This document shows, one piece after another, positions 15,311 through 24,569 of a DNA stretch of 33,732 bases. This DNA is from Cuspidothrix issatschenkoi CHARLIE-1. GTDB lineage: Bacteria; Cyanobacteriota; Cyanobacteriia; Cyanobacteriales; Nostocaceae. Made by a program: the position numbers and the translations under genes. Location: the NCBI RefSeq assembly GCF_002934005.1, contig NZ_PGEM01000070.1, positions 1 through 33,732 of the forward strand, written 5' to 3'. Positions within the stretch are counted from its first letter, which is position 1. Every line of letters begins with the position of its first letter. The notes beneath the pieces were generated by a model, which did no database searches, had not been told where the DNA came from, and saw only the letters and a program-made list of their open reading frames with translations.

Positions 15311-16894
15311 TCACCGCTTCAAAACTGGTATTAAATACTGTGTTAGTGTAAAGGCATCAACTCCTAATTCTGTTCTGGCTTGTGCTGCTAAAATTCCTGC
15401 TTGGGAATGCCACCAAGTGGCAGTTGCTACTATATCTTCTATAGAAATTACTTTATTCATAGTTACCGAAACAATCTGGTCTAAAACCTGATCTTTCCAA
15501 AAACCGCCTCCTGCCTTCGTTAAAATTTGGGCTAAGAGTCCACCTAATAAACCAGTTAATACATCTCCACTACCACCACGAGCTAAAGCTGGGGTACTTT
15601 CGGGGTTGATCCAAACATGACCTTGAGGGTTAGATATGGCGGTTCTTGCCCCTTTTAATAGGATGATAGCCACGCTTTCTTGGGCTGCTGTTTGCACGGC
15701 TTTAATTCTATTGAGGGGGGAAATATGGGGAAATAAACGATGAAATTCTCCCGTATGGGGTGTGAGTATAGTGGCTGCTGTACGCTGTTGCAAAGTGGAG
15801 ATAGTACCTATTTGTGCCAAAATATTTAAAGCATCAGCATCAAGAACAAGAGGACATTCACATTGAATTATTTCGGGTATTAGTGCGGGATGATCTTGTG
15901 TTAAACCGGGTCCGCAAGCGATCGCAGTAAATGAATTTAAGTCTGTATTTTCCGGTAATTGTAAATGAGATATTGCTCCTGTTTCTGTTTCCGGACAACC
16001 AATAATTAATGCTTCTGGTAAATGGGAAACTAATAAGGGTTTAATAGTTGCGGGAACAGCAATGGATAACATTCCTACACCAGAAGCTCGCGCTCCTAAA
16101 GCTGTTAAAATTGCTCCACCTGCATAGCGTCGAGAACCACAAATTAATAGTAAATGTCCTTGTTTATATTTGTGAGTCGTTAGAGGAAGAGGTAAAGGTA
16201 AAGTAGATAATGCTGTTGTGGAAGTAATGCGTTTTATTTGGGGACTATCACCTAAAACGGTATAAATATCTGCTAAGGGAATATCAAAATCAATTAATTG
16301 TGCTTGGCCAATATAAGGTATTGCTTGTTCTTGCAATAAACCTTGTTTCCATAAACCTAAACAAAATGTATATTGTGCCTGAATAGCTGTGCCTAAAACT
16401 TCTCCTGTATCTGTATGTAAACCGGAAGGGATGTCAATACTAATAATAGGCTGATTTCCGGCGTTAAAATAATTAATGGCTGTGGCGATAGTATCAGTAA
16501 TTTCTCTTTCTAAACCAAATCCAAATAAACCATCAATTAAAAAATCACAATTTGGTAATTCGGTAATTTCTTGATAACAGGGAATGGCTAAATTTCGTGC
16601 ATATTGAAAATGTTGGGCAGTGAGTTCTTTAAGCTTAGAAAAAGGTTGATAAATCCAAACTTGATAACCTCGAAAATGGAGTTCACGCGCTACAACTAAA
16701 GCATCTCCGCCATTATGCCCAGAACCTGCTAAAATTCCTACACATTCCCCAGGGGAAATAATAGCCTGTAAGCGTTGGGAAATCAGTCCTGCCACCTTTT
16801 CCATTAAGGCTGCTACAGGCATTCCTGCTGTAAATATTCGAGTTTCAATGTCCCGCATTTGGGAGGCTGTAACAACAAATTGGTCTTTATTCAT
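15311..16894 (-). CDS. nnr: Bifunctional NAD(P)H-hydrate repair enzyme Nnr
   Basis: A 527-residue fusion of two repair activities. The N-terminal half (about 1-220, YjeF_N) is the NAD(P)HX epimerase, with SGHNGGDALVVARELHFRG and IDGLFGFGLEREI and SIDIPSGLHTDTGEV. The C-terminal half (about 230-527) is the ADP-dependent (S)-NAD(P)HX dehydratase of the ribokinase fold, with LLICGSRRYAGGAI, AIACGPGLT, VLDADALNIL, LTPHTGEFHRLF and the GGSGDVLTGLLGG anion hole and base motif. Together they restore NADH or NADPH from damaged hydrates in the cytoplasm. It starts 14 bp after the stop of the SPOR gene and so is probably cotranscribed with it. Confidence 0.95.
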   Translation of the reverse strand: MNKDQFVVTASQMRDIETRIFTAGMPVAALMEKVAGLISQRLQAIISPGECVGILAGSGHNGGDALVVARELHFRGYQVWIYQPFSKLKELTAQHFQYARNLAIPCYQEITELPNCDFLIDGLFGFGLEREITDTIATAINYFNAGNQPIISIDIPSGLHTDTGEVLGTAIQAQYTFCLGLWKQGLLQEQAIPYIGQAQLIDFDIPLADIYTVLGDSPQIKRITSTTALSTLPLPLPLTTHKYKQGHLLLICGSRRYAGGAILTALGARASGVGMLSIAVPATIKPLLVSHLPEALIIGCPETETGAISHLQLPENTDLNSFTAIACGPGLTQDHPALIPEIIQCECPLVLDADALNILAQIGTISTLQQRTAATILTPHTGEFHRLFPHISPLNRIKAVQTAAQESVAIILLKGARTAISNPQGHVWINPESTPALARGGSGDVLTGLLGGLLAQILTKAGGGFWKDQVLDQIVSVTMNKVISIEDIVATATWWHSQAGILAAQARTELGVDAFTLTQYLIPVLKR

Positions 16895-16908
16895 TTGTCA
16901 GTTGTCAA

Positions 16909-17679
16909 TTATTTTCCATAGTAAACTCTAGCATTGCCATAACCGGACTGTTTGAAAAGATTATTCCATTGTTCTGCATCCGAGCGATCGCTAAATGGTC
17001 CGATTGCTATATGCGCTCCTCGTGGTTGAGTTCTCATAGAGACATTGATATTTATATTATTGCTATAGAGTCCCTGGCGAATTTCTTCCCTTAGATAACG
17101 TAAATTATTGCTATTAGTGGGAATAACTACATAGTAGGCATTTCTTGTTTCCTGGGTATAAGTATTGGTATTGTTAGGAATATTATAAGTTGATGATGAT
17201 AATTGTTGATTATTATAAGGTGTTACTGGTAAATCTGGATTTGAATAATTGCCAATCCCCGCACCACTAATACCATAAAATTCTAATTCTTTTATCCGTC
17301 TTTGGGCATTAGATTGGACAGCAAAAACTCCCGCTTGGATCACATTACGGCCGTTGTAATTACGAATATAAGCAGTGCGTTCAACCTGTTTTACTCGTTG
17401 CAACATTTGGGGACTATTGTTATCAACATAAACAAAATATTTATCAGAATTTGGATTAGATTGTGTATATTGTCCAGGTTGATCATATTGGTAATTTTGA
17501 TTATTAAATTCTATCGCTTCCATGGATTGAGACTGTGCTAATAATAGATTTTTGTTGGGTATTTGGGCTTGAACCGGGCTAGATTCGGAGATGATACCCC
17601 AGCATCCACTCACAAGTAAAGAGAACATAGATAAAGGGATCAAGCGATTTACTTTTAAATTCAGCATATTTGTCGCCAT
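16909..17679 (-). CDS. SPOR-domain-like lipoprotein
   Basis: A 256-residue exported protein. A hydrophobic N-terminal segment ends in LLVSGC, an acceptable lipobox, so it is likely a lipoprotein; processing after the later AQA is the alternative. Two SPOR-like alpha/beta units are visible: YFVYVDNNSPQMLQRVKQV ... VIQAGVFAVQSNAQRRIKEL (about 83-131) and YYVVIPTNSNNLRYLREEI ... HIAIGPFSDRSDAEQWNNLF (about 180-243). An Asn/Tyr/Pro-rich low-complexity linker lies between. SPOR domains bind peptidoglycan lacking stem peptides, often at septa. ATG at 17679 is used; a second ATG lies four codons in. It lies 14 bp upstream of nnr. Confidence 0.75.
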   Translation of the reverse strand: MATNMLNLKVNRLIPLSMFSLLVSGCWGIISESSPVQAQIPNKNLLLAQSQSMEAIEFNNQNYQYDQPGQYTQSNPNSDKYFVYVDNNSPQMLQRVKQVERTAYIRNYNGRNVIQAGVFAVQSNAQRRIKELEFYGISGAGIGNYSNPDLPVTPYNNQQLSSSTYNIPNNTNTYTQETRNAYYVVIPTNSNNLRYLREEIRQGLYSNNININVSMRTQPRGAHIAIGPFSDRSDAEQWNNLFKQSGYGNARVYYGK

Positions 17680-17898
17680 CTGTGGTAAAAGTTTTTTCCT
17701 ACCTATTATTTTAATCAGTTAATTAAAAATTCTATACATATATATACTAAGAATATTCAGAAAACATCTTCTCAGGCTGTAAATTTCTCAGTACCTATGC
17801 TAGAATATCGAAATATTGTAACTTGTGATAAGATCAGAAAGTTTGTTTGTGGTGTTTATCGCCGAAATCAGCCGTAAGCACTTTGAAAAGTGTGAATT

Positions 17899-18954
17899 AT
17901 GAAAAAAGTTGTCGTTGGTCTTTCTGGTGGCGTTGATAGTTCCGTAGCTGCCGCTATTCTCCATAATCAGGGCTATGATGTAGTTGGTTTAACTCTTTGG
18001 CTGATGAAAGGCAAGGGGCAATGTTGCTCTGAGGGGATGATTGACGCGGCTGATATTTGTGAACAATTGGGTATTCCCCATGAGATTGTGGATATTCGGG
18101 ATGTTTTTCAAACGGAAATAGTTGATTTTTTAGTAACTGGTTATAGCGTGGGAATTACCCCATTGCCTTGTTCTCAATGTAACAAGACGGTGAAATTTGG
18201 TCCCATGGTGCAATATGCACGGGAGAAATGGGAATGCGATCGCATCGCTACGGGACATTATGCCCAAATTCGCTATGATGACGCAACTAATCGTTACCAA
18301 TTGTTACGAGCAGTTGACCGGAACAAGGATCAGTCTTATTTTCTCTATGATTTGTCTCAAGATTTACTAAGTGCGGCAATTTTTCCCCTGGGTGAACTCA
18401 ACAAAAGCGATACTCGCAGAATTGCCAGCGAATACAATTTAAAGACCGCAGATAAACCAGAAAGTCAAGATTTATGCTTGGTAGAAAGTAACGGTTCGAT
18501 GCGGGCATTTTTAGATAAATATTTAGCGCCAAAACCCGGTGATATTGTGGATATTGCGGGTAAGGTTTTGGGACAACATGACGGTGTGCATCATTACACG
18601 ATTGGTCAAAGAAAGGGCTTAGGTATTGCTGCGGCTGAACCTTTGTATGTAATTGAATTAGATGCAGTTAATAACAGAGTTATTGTAGGCGATCGCACCA
18701 AAGGAACACAAGGAGAATGCACAGTTAACCGAGTGAATTGGGTATCCATCGCTGAACCTGCAACCCCCATCCGTGCAGAAGTGCAAATTCGTTATCGTTC
18801 TCAACCTGTACCTGTAACCGTAATTCCTTTAGAAGATTCTCGCGTGCGTTTGGTATTTGATGAACCCCAATTCAGCATCACACCAGGACAAGCAGCAGTT
18901 TGGTATGAAGGTGATCGGGTATTAGGTGGGGGAATTATCGAACAGTTTAGTTGA
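17899..18954 (+). CDS. mnmA: tRNA-uridine 2-sulfurtransferase MnmA
   Basis: A 351-residue MnmA (TrmU), which thiolates U34 of tRNA-Lys, -Glu and -Gln. The PP-loop SGGVDSS (9-15) binds ATP. The catalytic Cys is C94 in [11 protein letters not shown] and the partner Cys is C193 in ESQDLC. Other conserved parts are GHYAQ (119-123), DQSYFLY (144-150), [12 protein letters not shown] and the C-terminal beta-barrel with [20 protein letters not shown]. Length is normal and the start is unambiguous. Two HIP1 sites lie inside. Diverges from the SPOR-nnr pair across a 219-bp spacer. Confidence 0.97.
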   Translation: MKKVVVGLSGGVDSSVAAAILHNQGYDVVGLTLWLMKGKGQCCSEGMIDAADICEQLGIPHEIVDIRDVFQTEIVDFLVTGYSVGITPLPCSQCNKTVKFGPMVQYAREKWECDRIATGHYAQIRYDDATNRYQLLRAVDRNKDQSYFLYDLSQDLLSAAIFPLGELNKSDTRRIASEYNLKTADKPESQDLCLVESNGSMRAFLDKYLAPKPGDIVDIAGKVLGQHDGVHHYTIGQRKGLGIAAAEPLYVIELDAVNNRVIVGDRTKGTQGECTVNRVNWVSIAEPATPIRAEVQIRYRSQPVPVTVIPLEDSRVRLVFDEPQFSITPGQAAVWYEGDRVLGGGIIEQFS

Positions 18955-19060
18955 ATTTGTAGGAAATAGATAAAATCATCATTTTATGTCTAGCAGTAAT
19001 TGGTATATTACCGCTATTTTTACTACCTGAATCTTCCTCTAAATTGGCCTCCTGCCTCCT

Positions 19061-19813
19061 TCAATGTTGCTGAAGTTGATCAGCAGTTAAATGGGAATGG
19101 ACAACTTGACCATCACGAAACCAAATAATGCGCTTGGTCTGACTGGCAACTTCTGTTTCATGGGTGACAATGACAACGGTGATCCCACTGCTATTGAGTT
19201 CACTAAATAAATCTAATACTTCTTGGGTAGTCTGAGAGTCAAGTGCGCCAGTGGGTTCATCAGCTAGGAGAACAACGGGATGGTTGACAATGGCGCGGGC
19301 GATCGCCACCCTTTGTTGTTGTCCTCCAGATAATTGTGTAGGTTTATTCTGGAGGCGATGTTCTAAACCCACTTTAATTAATGCTTCTGTAGCTCGTTCT
19401 TTTCTTTCCCCTGGTTTCACACCAGCATACACCATAGGCAGCATGACATTTTCTAGGGCTGTTAATTGGGATAATAAATGGAATTGTTGAAAAACAAATC
19501 CTAATTTTTTATTCCGAATATGTGCCAATTCTGTATCATTCATGTGGGCAACATTAACATTATCTAAATAATAATTGCCGGTACTGGGACGATCTAAACA
19601 ACCAATAATATTCATCGCTGTAGATTTACCAGAACCAGAAGGACCCATAATGGAACAGTATTCACCTTTTTGGATCACTAAATTCACATTATTCAGGGCT
19701 TTAACTTCTATTTCCCCAATGCCATAAACTTTGAAAATATCCTCTAAACGAATAATTCCTGATTGCGCTGCATCGGGAATATTTACATCAGTTATAGTTA
19801 GAGTATTGTCCAT
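19061..19813 (-). CDS. MacB-type ABC transporter ATP-binding protein
   Basis: A 250-residue ATPase of the LolD/MacB/DevA class. It has Walker A GPSGSGKST, Q-loop FVFQQFHLLSQLTALENVMLP (shown in part), signature LSGGQQQR, Walker B VVLLADEPTGALD and the switch His in VIVTHE. The KVYGIGEIEVKALNNVNL entry is typical of MacB-like exporters. The partner permease is the next gene upstream (20249-21466), but 435 bp lie between, occupied by two repeats. No membrane-fusion protein is adjacent, so the exporter's periplasmic adaptor, if any, is encoded elsewhere. Substrate unknown. Confidence 0.9.
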   Translation of the reverse strand: MDNTLTITDVNIPDAAQSGIIRLEDIFKVYGIGEIEVKALNNVNLVIQKGEYCSIMGPSGSGKSTAMNIIGCLDRPSTGNYYLDNVNVAHMNDTELAHIRNKKLGFVFQQFHLLSQLTALENVMLPMVYAGVKPGERKERATEALIKVGLEHRLQNKPTQLSGGQQQRVAIARAIVNHPVVLLADEPTGALDSQTTQEVLDLFSELNSSGITVVIVTHETEVASQTKRIIWFRDGQVVHSHLTADQLQQH

Positions 19814-19909
19814 AATAATTTTATCCTTTTTTTTAGTATTTGTCAGTTTTCATGAGTTCGTTCTATAGTACAAGATTACAGCAGTTTTCATGTCCTTAGA
19901 CCACAGTAA

Positions 19910-19974
19910 GGGCGAAGCATTCGGATCATAGTCTTAGGTAAAAACTGATAATTAATTGTCCGAATGCTTCGCCC
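19910..19974. repeat. 16-bp inverted repeat
   Basis: GGGCGAAGCATTCGGA (19910-19925) and TCCGAATGCTTCGCCC (19959-19974) are perfectly complementary with a 33-nt spacer. It lies in the 435-bp gap between the permease and ATPase genes and could form a strong stem in their shared transcript. This is a common dispersed repeat type in Nostocales (from memory). Confidence 0.7.
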
Positions 19975-20055
19975 CCACATTATTGACGCGAAACCTAAAT
20001 CAAAATGTGGTTTATTTACCTGGAAATAGCTATAATTGACAAACTCTATTATCAG

Positions 20056-20149
20056 TAGGACTTACGCACGAGTTACGGAATAACGAACCGCACCAGGACG
20101 CAGAGAACACAGAGGAATAAGAGTTTGAGAGTTTTTTGCGTAAGTCCTA
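20056..20149. mobile_element. 94-bp MITE-like element with 5-bp direct repeat
   Basis: Perfect 13-bp terminal inverted repeats TAGGACTTACGCA (20056-20068) and TGCGTAAGTCCTA (20137-20149). The element is flanked on both sides by ATCAG (20051-20055 and 20150-20154), consistent with a 5-bp target duplication. The interior has ACGCAGAGAACACAGAGGA and no coding capacity. It probably moves using an insertion sequence with the same ends elsewhere in the genome. Confidence 0.75.
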
Positions 20150-20248
20150 ATCAGAAACAACATCAATGGATTGGATAAATACGGTGGCTTAATCAATGGC
20201 GAAAATTTCCATAACAGATTCCTAGATTGTTAAAAACCATCTAATTTT

Positions 20249-21466
20249 TCACGCCGTTCTGAGTGCTACCATAGGATCAAGTTTTGCCGCACGACGAGCG
20301 GGAACTACTCCAAAAAATAAACCAATACCACCAGAAACACTAGCAGCTAATACCACTGCGCTAAGTGAAATAGTAGATTCTAAAGGGGTAAATATTCCCA
20401 CTAAAATAATACTACCACCACCGATAGCAATACCGATTAAACCACCTGCCACCGATAAAATTACAGCTTCAATGATAAATTGCAAAAGAATGTCCGTTTG
20501 AGTTGCACCGATAGCTTTACGCAGTCCGATTTCTTGGGTACGTTCGGTGACAGAAACTAACATAATATTCATAATACCAATACCACCAACAAATAAAGAA
20601 ATACTGGCAATAGCTGCTAACATGGTAGTTAATGCCCCAGTAATTGTATTGCTAATTTCTAAAAGATTCTTTTGGGTTTGAATGGTAAAATCATCTTCGC
20701 GGACAATTTTATGTCTGCGTCGCAGTAAGTTAGTAATTTGAAATTCTGCTGCTGATATACTATTTTCATCTTTAGCAGATGCGGAAATTAAAGAAATATT
20801 AATGCCATAGGGAGATGTTCTCCCCACTAAACGACTATACATGGTATTAATGGGTATGAAAACTATATCATCACTGTTATTACCAAAGGACGAACCTTTA
20901 GATACTGTTAAACCAATGACTTCAAAAGTAGTATTTTGAATGCGAATTTTTTGACCAATAGGATTTTGATTATCAAATATTTTGTTAGCTAAATATGGAG
21001 CTAATACGGCTACTCTTCTACTCCGTTTAAGATCGAAATCATTAAAAAATCTCCCTTCTTTGATTTCAAAATTACGCACTGTTGTATAATTTGGCGTAGT
21101 TCCAATTACCGTAGTTGTGGCACTTTTATTGCGATAGCTAACGGTGATTCTATTATTAATTTCTGGGGCAACTTCTTGAACTGCACGAACTTGTTGAGCG
21201 ATGGCTTGAGCATCTTGTAAAACCAAAGTTCTCGGTGTTGTAGTCACTCTTCCCCGACTACCTGGACTACCAGGAACAATAAATAAAATATTGGGACCCA
21301 ATGATTGAAATTGCTTACTTGCTAAGGTTTGTGCGCCTTCTCCAATGCCAATCATGGCAATAACTGAAGCATTACCAATAATAATTCCTAACATGGTTAA
21401 ACTACTACGCAACTTATTAGCTAATAAGGTAGTAGTTGCCATTTTTACACTTTCTAAAATGTCCAT
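20249..21466 (-). CDS. MacB-type ABC transporter permease
   Basis: A 405-residue permease with one N-terminal membrane helix (about 18-42, LRSSLTMLGIIIGNASVIAM), a large periplasmic core of the MacB_PCD type (about 45-270, with FNDFDLKRSRRVAVL and NPIGQKIRI), and three C-terminal helices in the FtsX-like domain (from about 283), with the coupling motif SVTERTQEIGLRKAIGA. It should form a dimer with the ATPase at 19061-19813 and act by mechanotransmission, as MacB does. The two genes share a strand but are set apart by repeats. Substrate not predictable. Confidence 0.92.
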   Translation of the reverse strand: MDILESVKMATTTLLANKLRSSLTMLGIIIGNASVIAMIGIGEGAQTLASKQFQSLGPNILFIVPGSPGSRGRVTTTPRTLVLQDAQAIAQQVRAVQEVAPEINNRITVSYRNKSATTTVIGTTPNYTTVRNFEIKEGRFFNDFDLKRSRRVAVLAPYLANKIFDNQNPIGQKIRIQNTTFEVIGLTVSKGSSFGNNSDDIVFIPINTMYSRLVGRTSPYGINISLISASAKDENSISAAEFQITNLLRRRHKIVREDDFTIQTQKNLLEISNTITGALTTMLAAIASISLFVGGIGIMNIMLVSVTERTQEIGLRKAIGATQTDILLQFIIEAVILSVAGGLIGIAIGGGSIILVGIFTPLESTISLSAVVLAASVSGGIGLFFGVVPARRAAKLDPMVALRTA

Positions 21467-21674
21467 ATTCTTTGACCAATAATGTTAATTTACGTTTTTG
21501 ACAATTTTGGTAAAACTCAATAGAAAGACTATTAATGAATAAATTTCATATTCATTGAACATTATAGCGGTATGCACTTGAATGAGATACAGAATTTACC
21601 TAAAAAACTATACACTCTCATGACTTTCAACTCTGTTCCCTGTTCCCTGTTATGGTGGTCGAACTTACGTTAAA

Positions 21675-21806
21675 CTAAACATGATCCTGCTGCCATACCT
21701 GCTCTATCATGCCAAGACGTGCACCTGGCAAATTTACCGGATAGAAGTTAACATCTAAAGAATCTAAATTGATATGTAACAATAGTTTGCTAAATAAGCT
21801 AGATTT
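21675..21806 (-). pseudogene. Possible degraded gene end in the 400-bp spacer
   Basis: The minus strand is open for 43 codons between stops, reading HINLDSLDVNFYPVNLPGAR and then LGMIEQVWQQDHV, a non-repetitive protein-like composition without a start codon. I do not recognise the family. The rest of the spacer 21467-21866 holds a short TTCCCTG run (about 21634-21650) and AT-rich sequence. It may be a relic or chance; treat it as low confidence. Confidence 0.3.
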
Positions 21807-21866
21807 TTACAACATAACTAGCTATTATACGGAAAATTTAGGTTTATACGCCTTACTAAAATAACT

Positions 21867-22862
21867 ATGAACAAACAACCTATCCGCGTCGGAGTCCTTG
21901 GTTTTGGGGGACTCGGCCAAGCAGCAGCCAAACTCCTTTCCAGCAAACGGGAAATGATTCTCGTCGCCGTAGCAGACCAAAAAGGCTACGCATACTCCAC
22001 AGAAGGCTTAAACACCAACGCTTGTATTACCACCTACCAAAAACAGGGTACAGTGGGTTACTTAGAACCAGTGGGGAAATTAAGCAATAATAGCATTCAA
22101 GACCTTATTCAAGCCACTGGTAACGCTGTAGATGGTTATTTCCTGGCTTTACCTAACCTCCCCAATGACTTTATCCCCAACGTCGCTAAACAATTTATCC
22201 AAGCTGGTTGGCAAGGTGTCCTAGTGGATGCCATTAAACGCACCAGCGCGGTAGAACAACTTTTAGCGATGAAAGATGAACTGCAAGCCGCAGGAATTAC
22301 CTACATGACCGGCTGTGGTGCAACCCCTGGACTGTTAACCGCCGCCGCCGCTTTAGCCGCCCAAAGTTACGCCGAAATTCACAACGTTGTCATTACTTTT
22401 GGTGTGGGTATTGCTAACTGGGAGGCTTACCGCGCCACCGTTCGAGAAGATATTGGCCATATACCTGGTTATAGTGTAGAAGCTGCTAGGGCGATGACTG
22501 ACGCAGAGGTAGAAGCATTACTAGATAAAACTAACGGTGTGCTGACTTTGGAAAACATGGAACACGCCGATGATGTGATGTTAGAAATTGCGGGAATTTG
22601 TTCACGGGATAGAGTAACCGTTGGTGGTGTGGTGGATACCCGCAACCCCAAAAAGCCCCTGAGTACCAATGTGAAAATTACAGGACGTACTTTTGAGGGG
22701 AAAATTTCAACTCATACCTTTACATTAGGTGATGAAACCAGCATGGCAGCTAATGTCTGCGGTCCTGCTTTTGGTTATCTCAAAGCTGCTCAAGAATTAC
22801 ATCAACGGGGTATTTCTGGCCTATTTACTGCGGCGGAAATTATGCCTAAGTTTGTGAAATAA
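21867..22862 (+). CDS. Saccharopine dehydrogenase-like oxidoreductase
   Basis: A 331-residue NAD(P)-binding protein. The N-terminal Rossmann fold opens with [19 protein letters not shown] (6-24), the GxGxxG-type dinucleotide site in variant form (GFGGLG). A central [18 protein letters not shown] stretch and [17 protein letters not shown] follow, then [15 protein letters not shown], a catalytic-domain element like that of saccharopine or homoserine dehydrogenases. The C-terminal domain has [17 protein letters not shown]. In cyanobacteria this family is named only by fold; lysine metabolism should not be assumed. It stands alone between repeats, with no partner gene to suggest the substrate. 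Confidence 0.8.
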   Translation: MNKQPIRVGVLGFGGLGQAAAKLLSSKREMILVAVADQKGYAYSTEGLNTNACITTYQKQGTVGYLEPVGKLSNNSIQDLIQATGNAVDGYFLALPNLPNDFIPNVAKQFIQAGWQGVLVDAIKRTSAVEQLLAMKDELQAAGITYMTGCGATPGLLTAAAALAAQSYAEIHNVVITFGVGIANWEAYRATVREDIGHIPGYSVEAARAMTDAEVEALLDKTNGVLTLENMEHADDVMLEIAGICSRDRVTVGGVVDTRNPKKPLSTNVKITGRTFEGKISTHTFTLGDETSMAANVCGPAFGYLKAAQELHQRGISGLFTAAEIMPKFVK

Positions 22863-22873
22863 CTTTTTTCCAC

Positions 22874-23015
22874 GACTTAGGCAAGTGGCACATTTGTAGG
22901 GTGTGGTTCGACAAGTTCACCAACCACATCAGATATCAATAATCTGTTTATTTGCAGGATTCATGCGGTCTGACGCACCCTACAACAGATTTTTATTGTG
23001 ACACTTGCCTAAGTC
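22874..23015. mobile_element. 142-bp MITE-like element
   Basis: The ends GACTTAGGCAAGTG (22874-22887) and CACTTGCCTAAGTC (23002-23015) are perfect 14-bp inverted repeats, extended by CAC/GTG after one mismatch. A second inverted pair inside is TTGTAGGGTG / CACCCTACAA. It starts 12 bp after the oxidoreductase stop and has no coding capacity. No clear target duplication was seen. It may also serve as a terminator. Confidence 0.65.
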
Positions 23016-23038
23016 CTATTTTCCTTATAAATTTAGTA

Positions 23039-23061
23039 GAGACGTTCCGGCGGAACGTCTC
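23039..23061. terminator. 11-bp perfect hairpin
   Basis: GAGACGTTCCG (23039-23049) is complementary to CGGAACGTCTC (23051-23061) around one base, a very stable cruciform-type sequence. It lies between the convergent oxidoreductase and DUF2330 genes. It resembles a dispersed GAGACGTTCC repeat of cyanobacteria and could stop transcription from either side. Confidence 0.55.
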
Positions 23062-23101
23062 GACAAGGAAAAATAAAGCGTATCTTCATCCAGAAATGAT
23101 A

Positions 23102-24472
23102 TTACAAATCTAACCAAGCTAAGAATCTATCCCACCAAGAAGTAGAAAGATTTCCTCCAGATAATTGCATTTTTTGGCGAATATTTTGAATATTCCAATT
23201 GGTAAGTCTCGCTAGGGTTTGGGCTTCTTTTTCAAATCTTTGATTTAAAGAACGTTTATATTCTCTGCCAGCACTACATTGAAGATTTCCTGTGAATGGA
23301 TGTTGTAAAATATAACGTCCTTGAAAAGAGTCCCGTTGGGAAGTTGCTTGAAACATCAAATCTTCAGGAAATTTATTTCTGCTGTAGCGAACGTGCAAGC
23401 GGGTAATGAAAACATTACTACTAGGAAAACGAGAACGGAAACTAGGAGATACTGGTCTATCACTATTATTATCCAACCAAAATACACCAGCTTGTTTTAA
23501 TTCTTCATTATTGAGTGGTTCAGCCGAACAAGGATCACAACTGCTCATATCCCAAGCATATTCTAAAAAGCCAACTTTTTTATCTTCTTTAGTGTAAGAA
23601 GTTTGAAACATGGATTTATAAAAGCTACCAAATTCACTTTTTACATAAACGGGAATATTGACATCGGAAGGAACTTTAACTGTGCGATAATTGGTAATTT
23701 CTGCTTGTCCTTGGGGTGAAAGAATATAAATAATTAAATCCTGTTCTTTGGTGGCATTAATCATTCCTAAACGAATCGGTAACATAAATTTAGGTGATTC
23801 GTAGGAAATTTGTAAAGGACGCAGTAATTCATACCCTGATTGAGAAAATTCGTCTAAGTTGACTTTAGCAACAAAGAATTTCATCGAAGAGCGAATATAG
23901 GGTTTGAGTAAGTCTTTTGCACCTTTAGGAATTTTATAACCATTGCGATTTAACCAAATTTCTAATCCTCCAGATTCCTTTGCACTGAGGATGACAATAT
24001 CATATTCACCAACATTAAATTTGGCTTCAACGGTTACTCCTAAACTGTTATCTTTTTTCATTTCATTAGCTGAACTTCTCATCCTTCCTGCGGCTTGTGG
24101 TGCTGGCATATCTGCCATTCTTTCCATTGGGGCGCAGGGGTCAGAATCGAAATATTCAACTAATCTAGGAGCGCTAAAAGCATCTAATCTTTCAATTATT
24201 TTTGATTCAGCTACATGAACTTGTTCTTTTTTTAAGATTGTGGGAACAGGAATGACAACGGCGAAATCTTTGACATCTCCCTGAAAATCGTTTGCCATTG
24301 TTAAAACGGTGCGATTTCCATCTCGCGCAATGATGACTTGTGAGGCTTGGTTATAGAGTTTTGTATCGGCTTTAGCTACATAAAAACCACAAAAAGCCCA
24401 AGCTGTGGGCGTAAAACACAGCACGGCTAAAAGTGCGGATATTAAGGGGATAAATATGCGAAAAAGTTTCAT
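23102..24472 (-). CDS. DUF2330 domain-containing exported protein
   Basis: A 456-residue protein with a clear Sec signal peptide (hydrophobic about 7-25, cleavage likely after AWA near residue 26), then the DUF2330 domain: FCGFYVAKADTKLYNQASQV, then VLTMANDFQGDVKDFAVVIP (about 56-75), and a long beta-rich body. Cysteines recur in FCG, SDPCAP and SSCDPCSAEP, suggesting disulfides or a metal site in the periplasm. There is no C-terminal anchor, although the last residues (WWDRFLAWLDL) are amphipathic. It lies 97 bp downstream of the RnfD-like gene on the same strand, so the two probably form an operon. Function unknown. Confidence 0.85.
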   Translation of the reverse strand: MKLFRIFIPLISALLAVLCFTPTAWAFCGFYVAKADTKLYNQASQVIIARDGNRTVLTMANDFQGDVKDFAVVIPVPTILKKEQVHVAESKIIERLDAFSAPRLVEYFDSDPCAPMERMADMPAPQAAGRMRSSANEMKKDNSLGVTVEAKFNVGEYDIVILSAKESGGLEIWLNRNGYKIPKGAKDLLKPYIRSSMKFFVAKVNLDEFSQSGYELLRPLQISYESPKFMLPIRLGMINATKEQDLIIYILSPQGQAEITNYRTVKVPSDVNIPVYVKSEFGSFYKSMFQTSYTKEDKKVGFLEYAWDMSSCDPCSAEPLNNEELKQAGVFWLDNNSDRPVSPSFRSRFPSSNVFITRLHVRYSRNKFPEDLMFQATSQRDSFQGRYILQHPFTGNLQCSAGREYKRSLNQRFEKEAQTLARLTNWNIQNIRQKMQLSGGNLSTSWWDRFLAWLDL

Positions 24473-24569
24473 TTTAATTCCTTAATTGATGATAGTTAAT
24501 TGGTATTGAAATTCTTATTCCCCCAGAATCGGGGGCTAGGGGGTATGAAAACCATAAGAGGCAGCTTGA

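Noticed and set aside
19061-21466. DevBCA heterocyst glycolipid exporter
   Set aside because: No DevB-type membrane-fusion gene is adjacent and gene order is permease then ATPase with a large gap; only a generic MacB-type call is supported.
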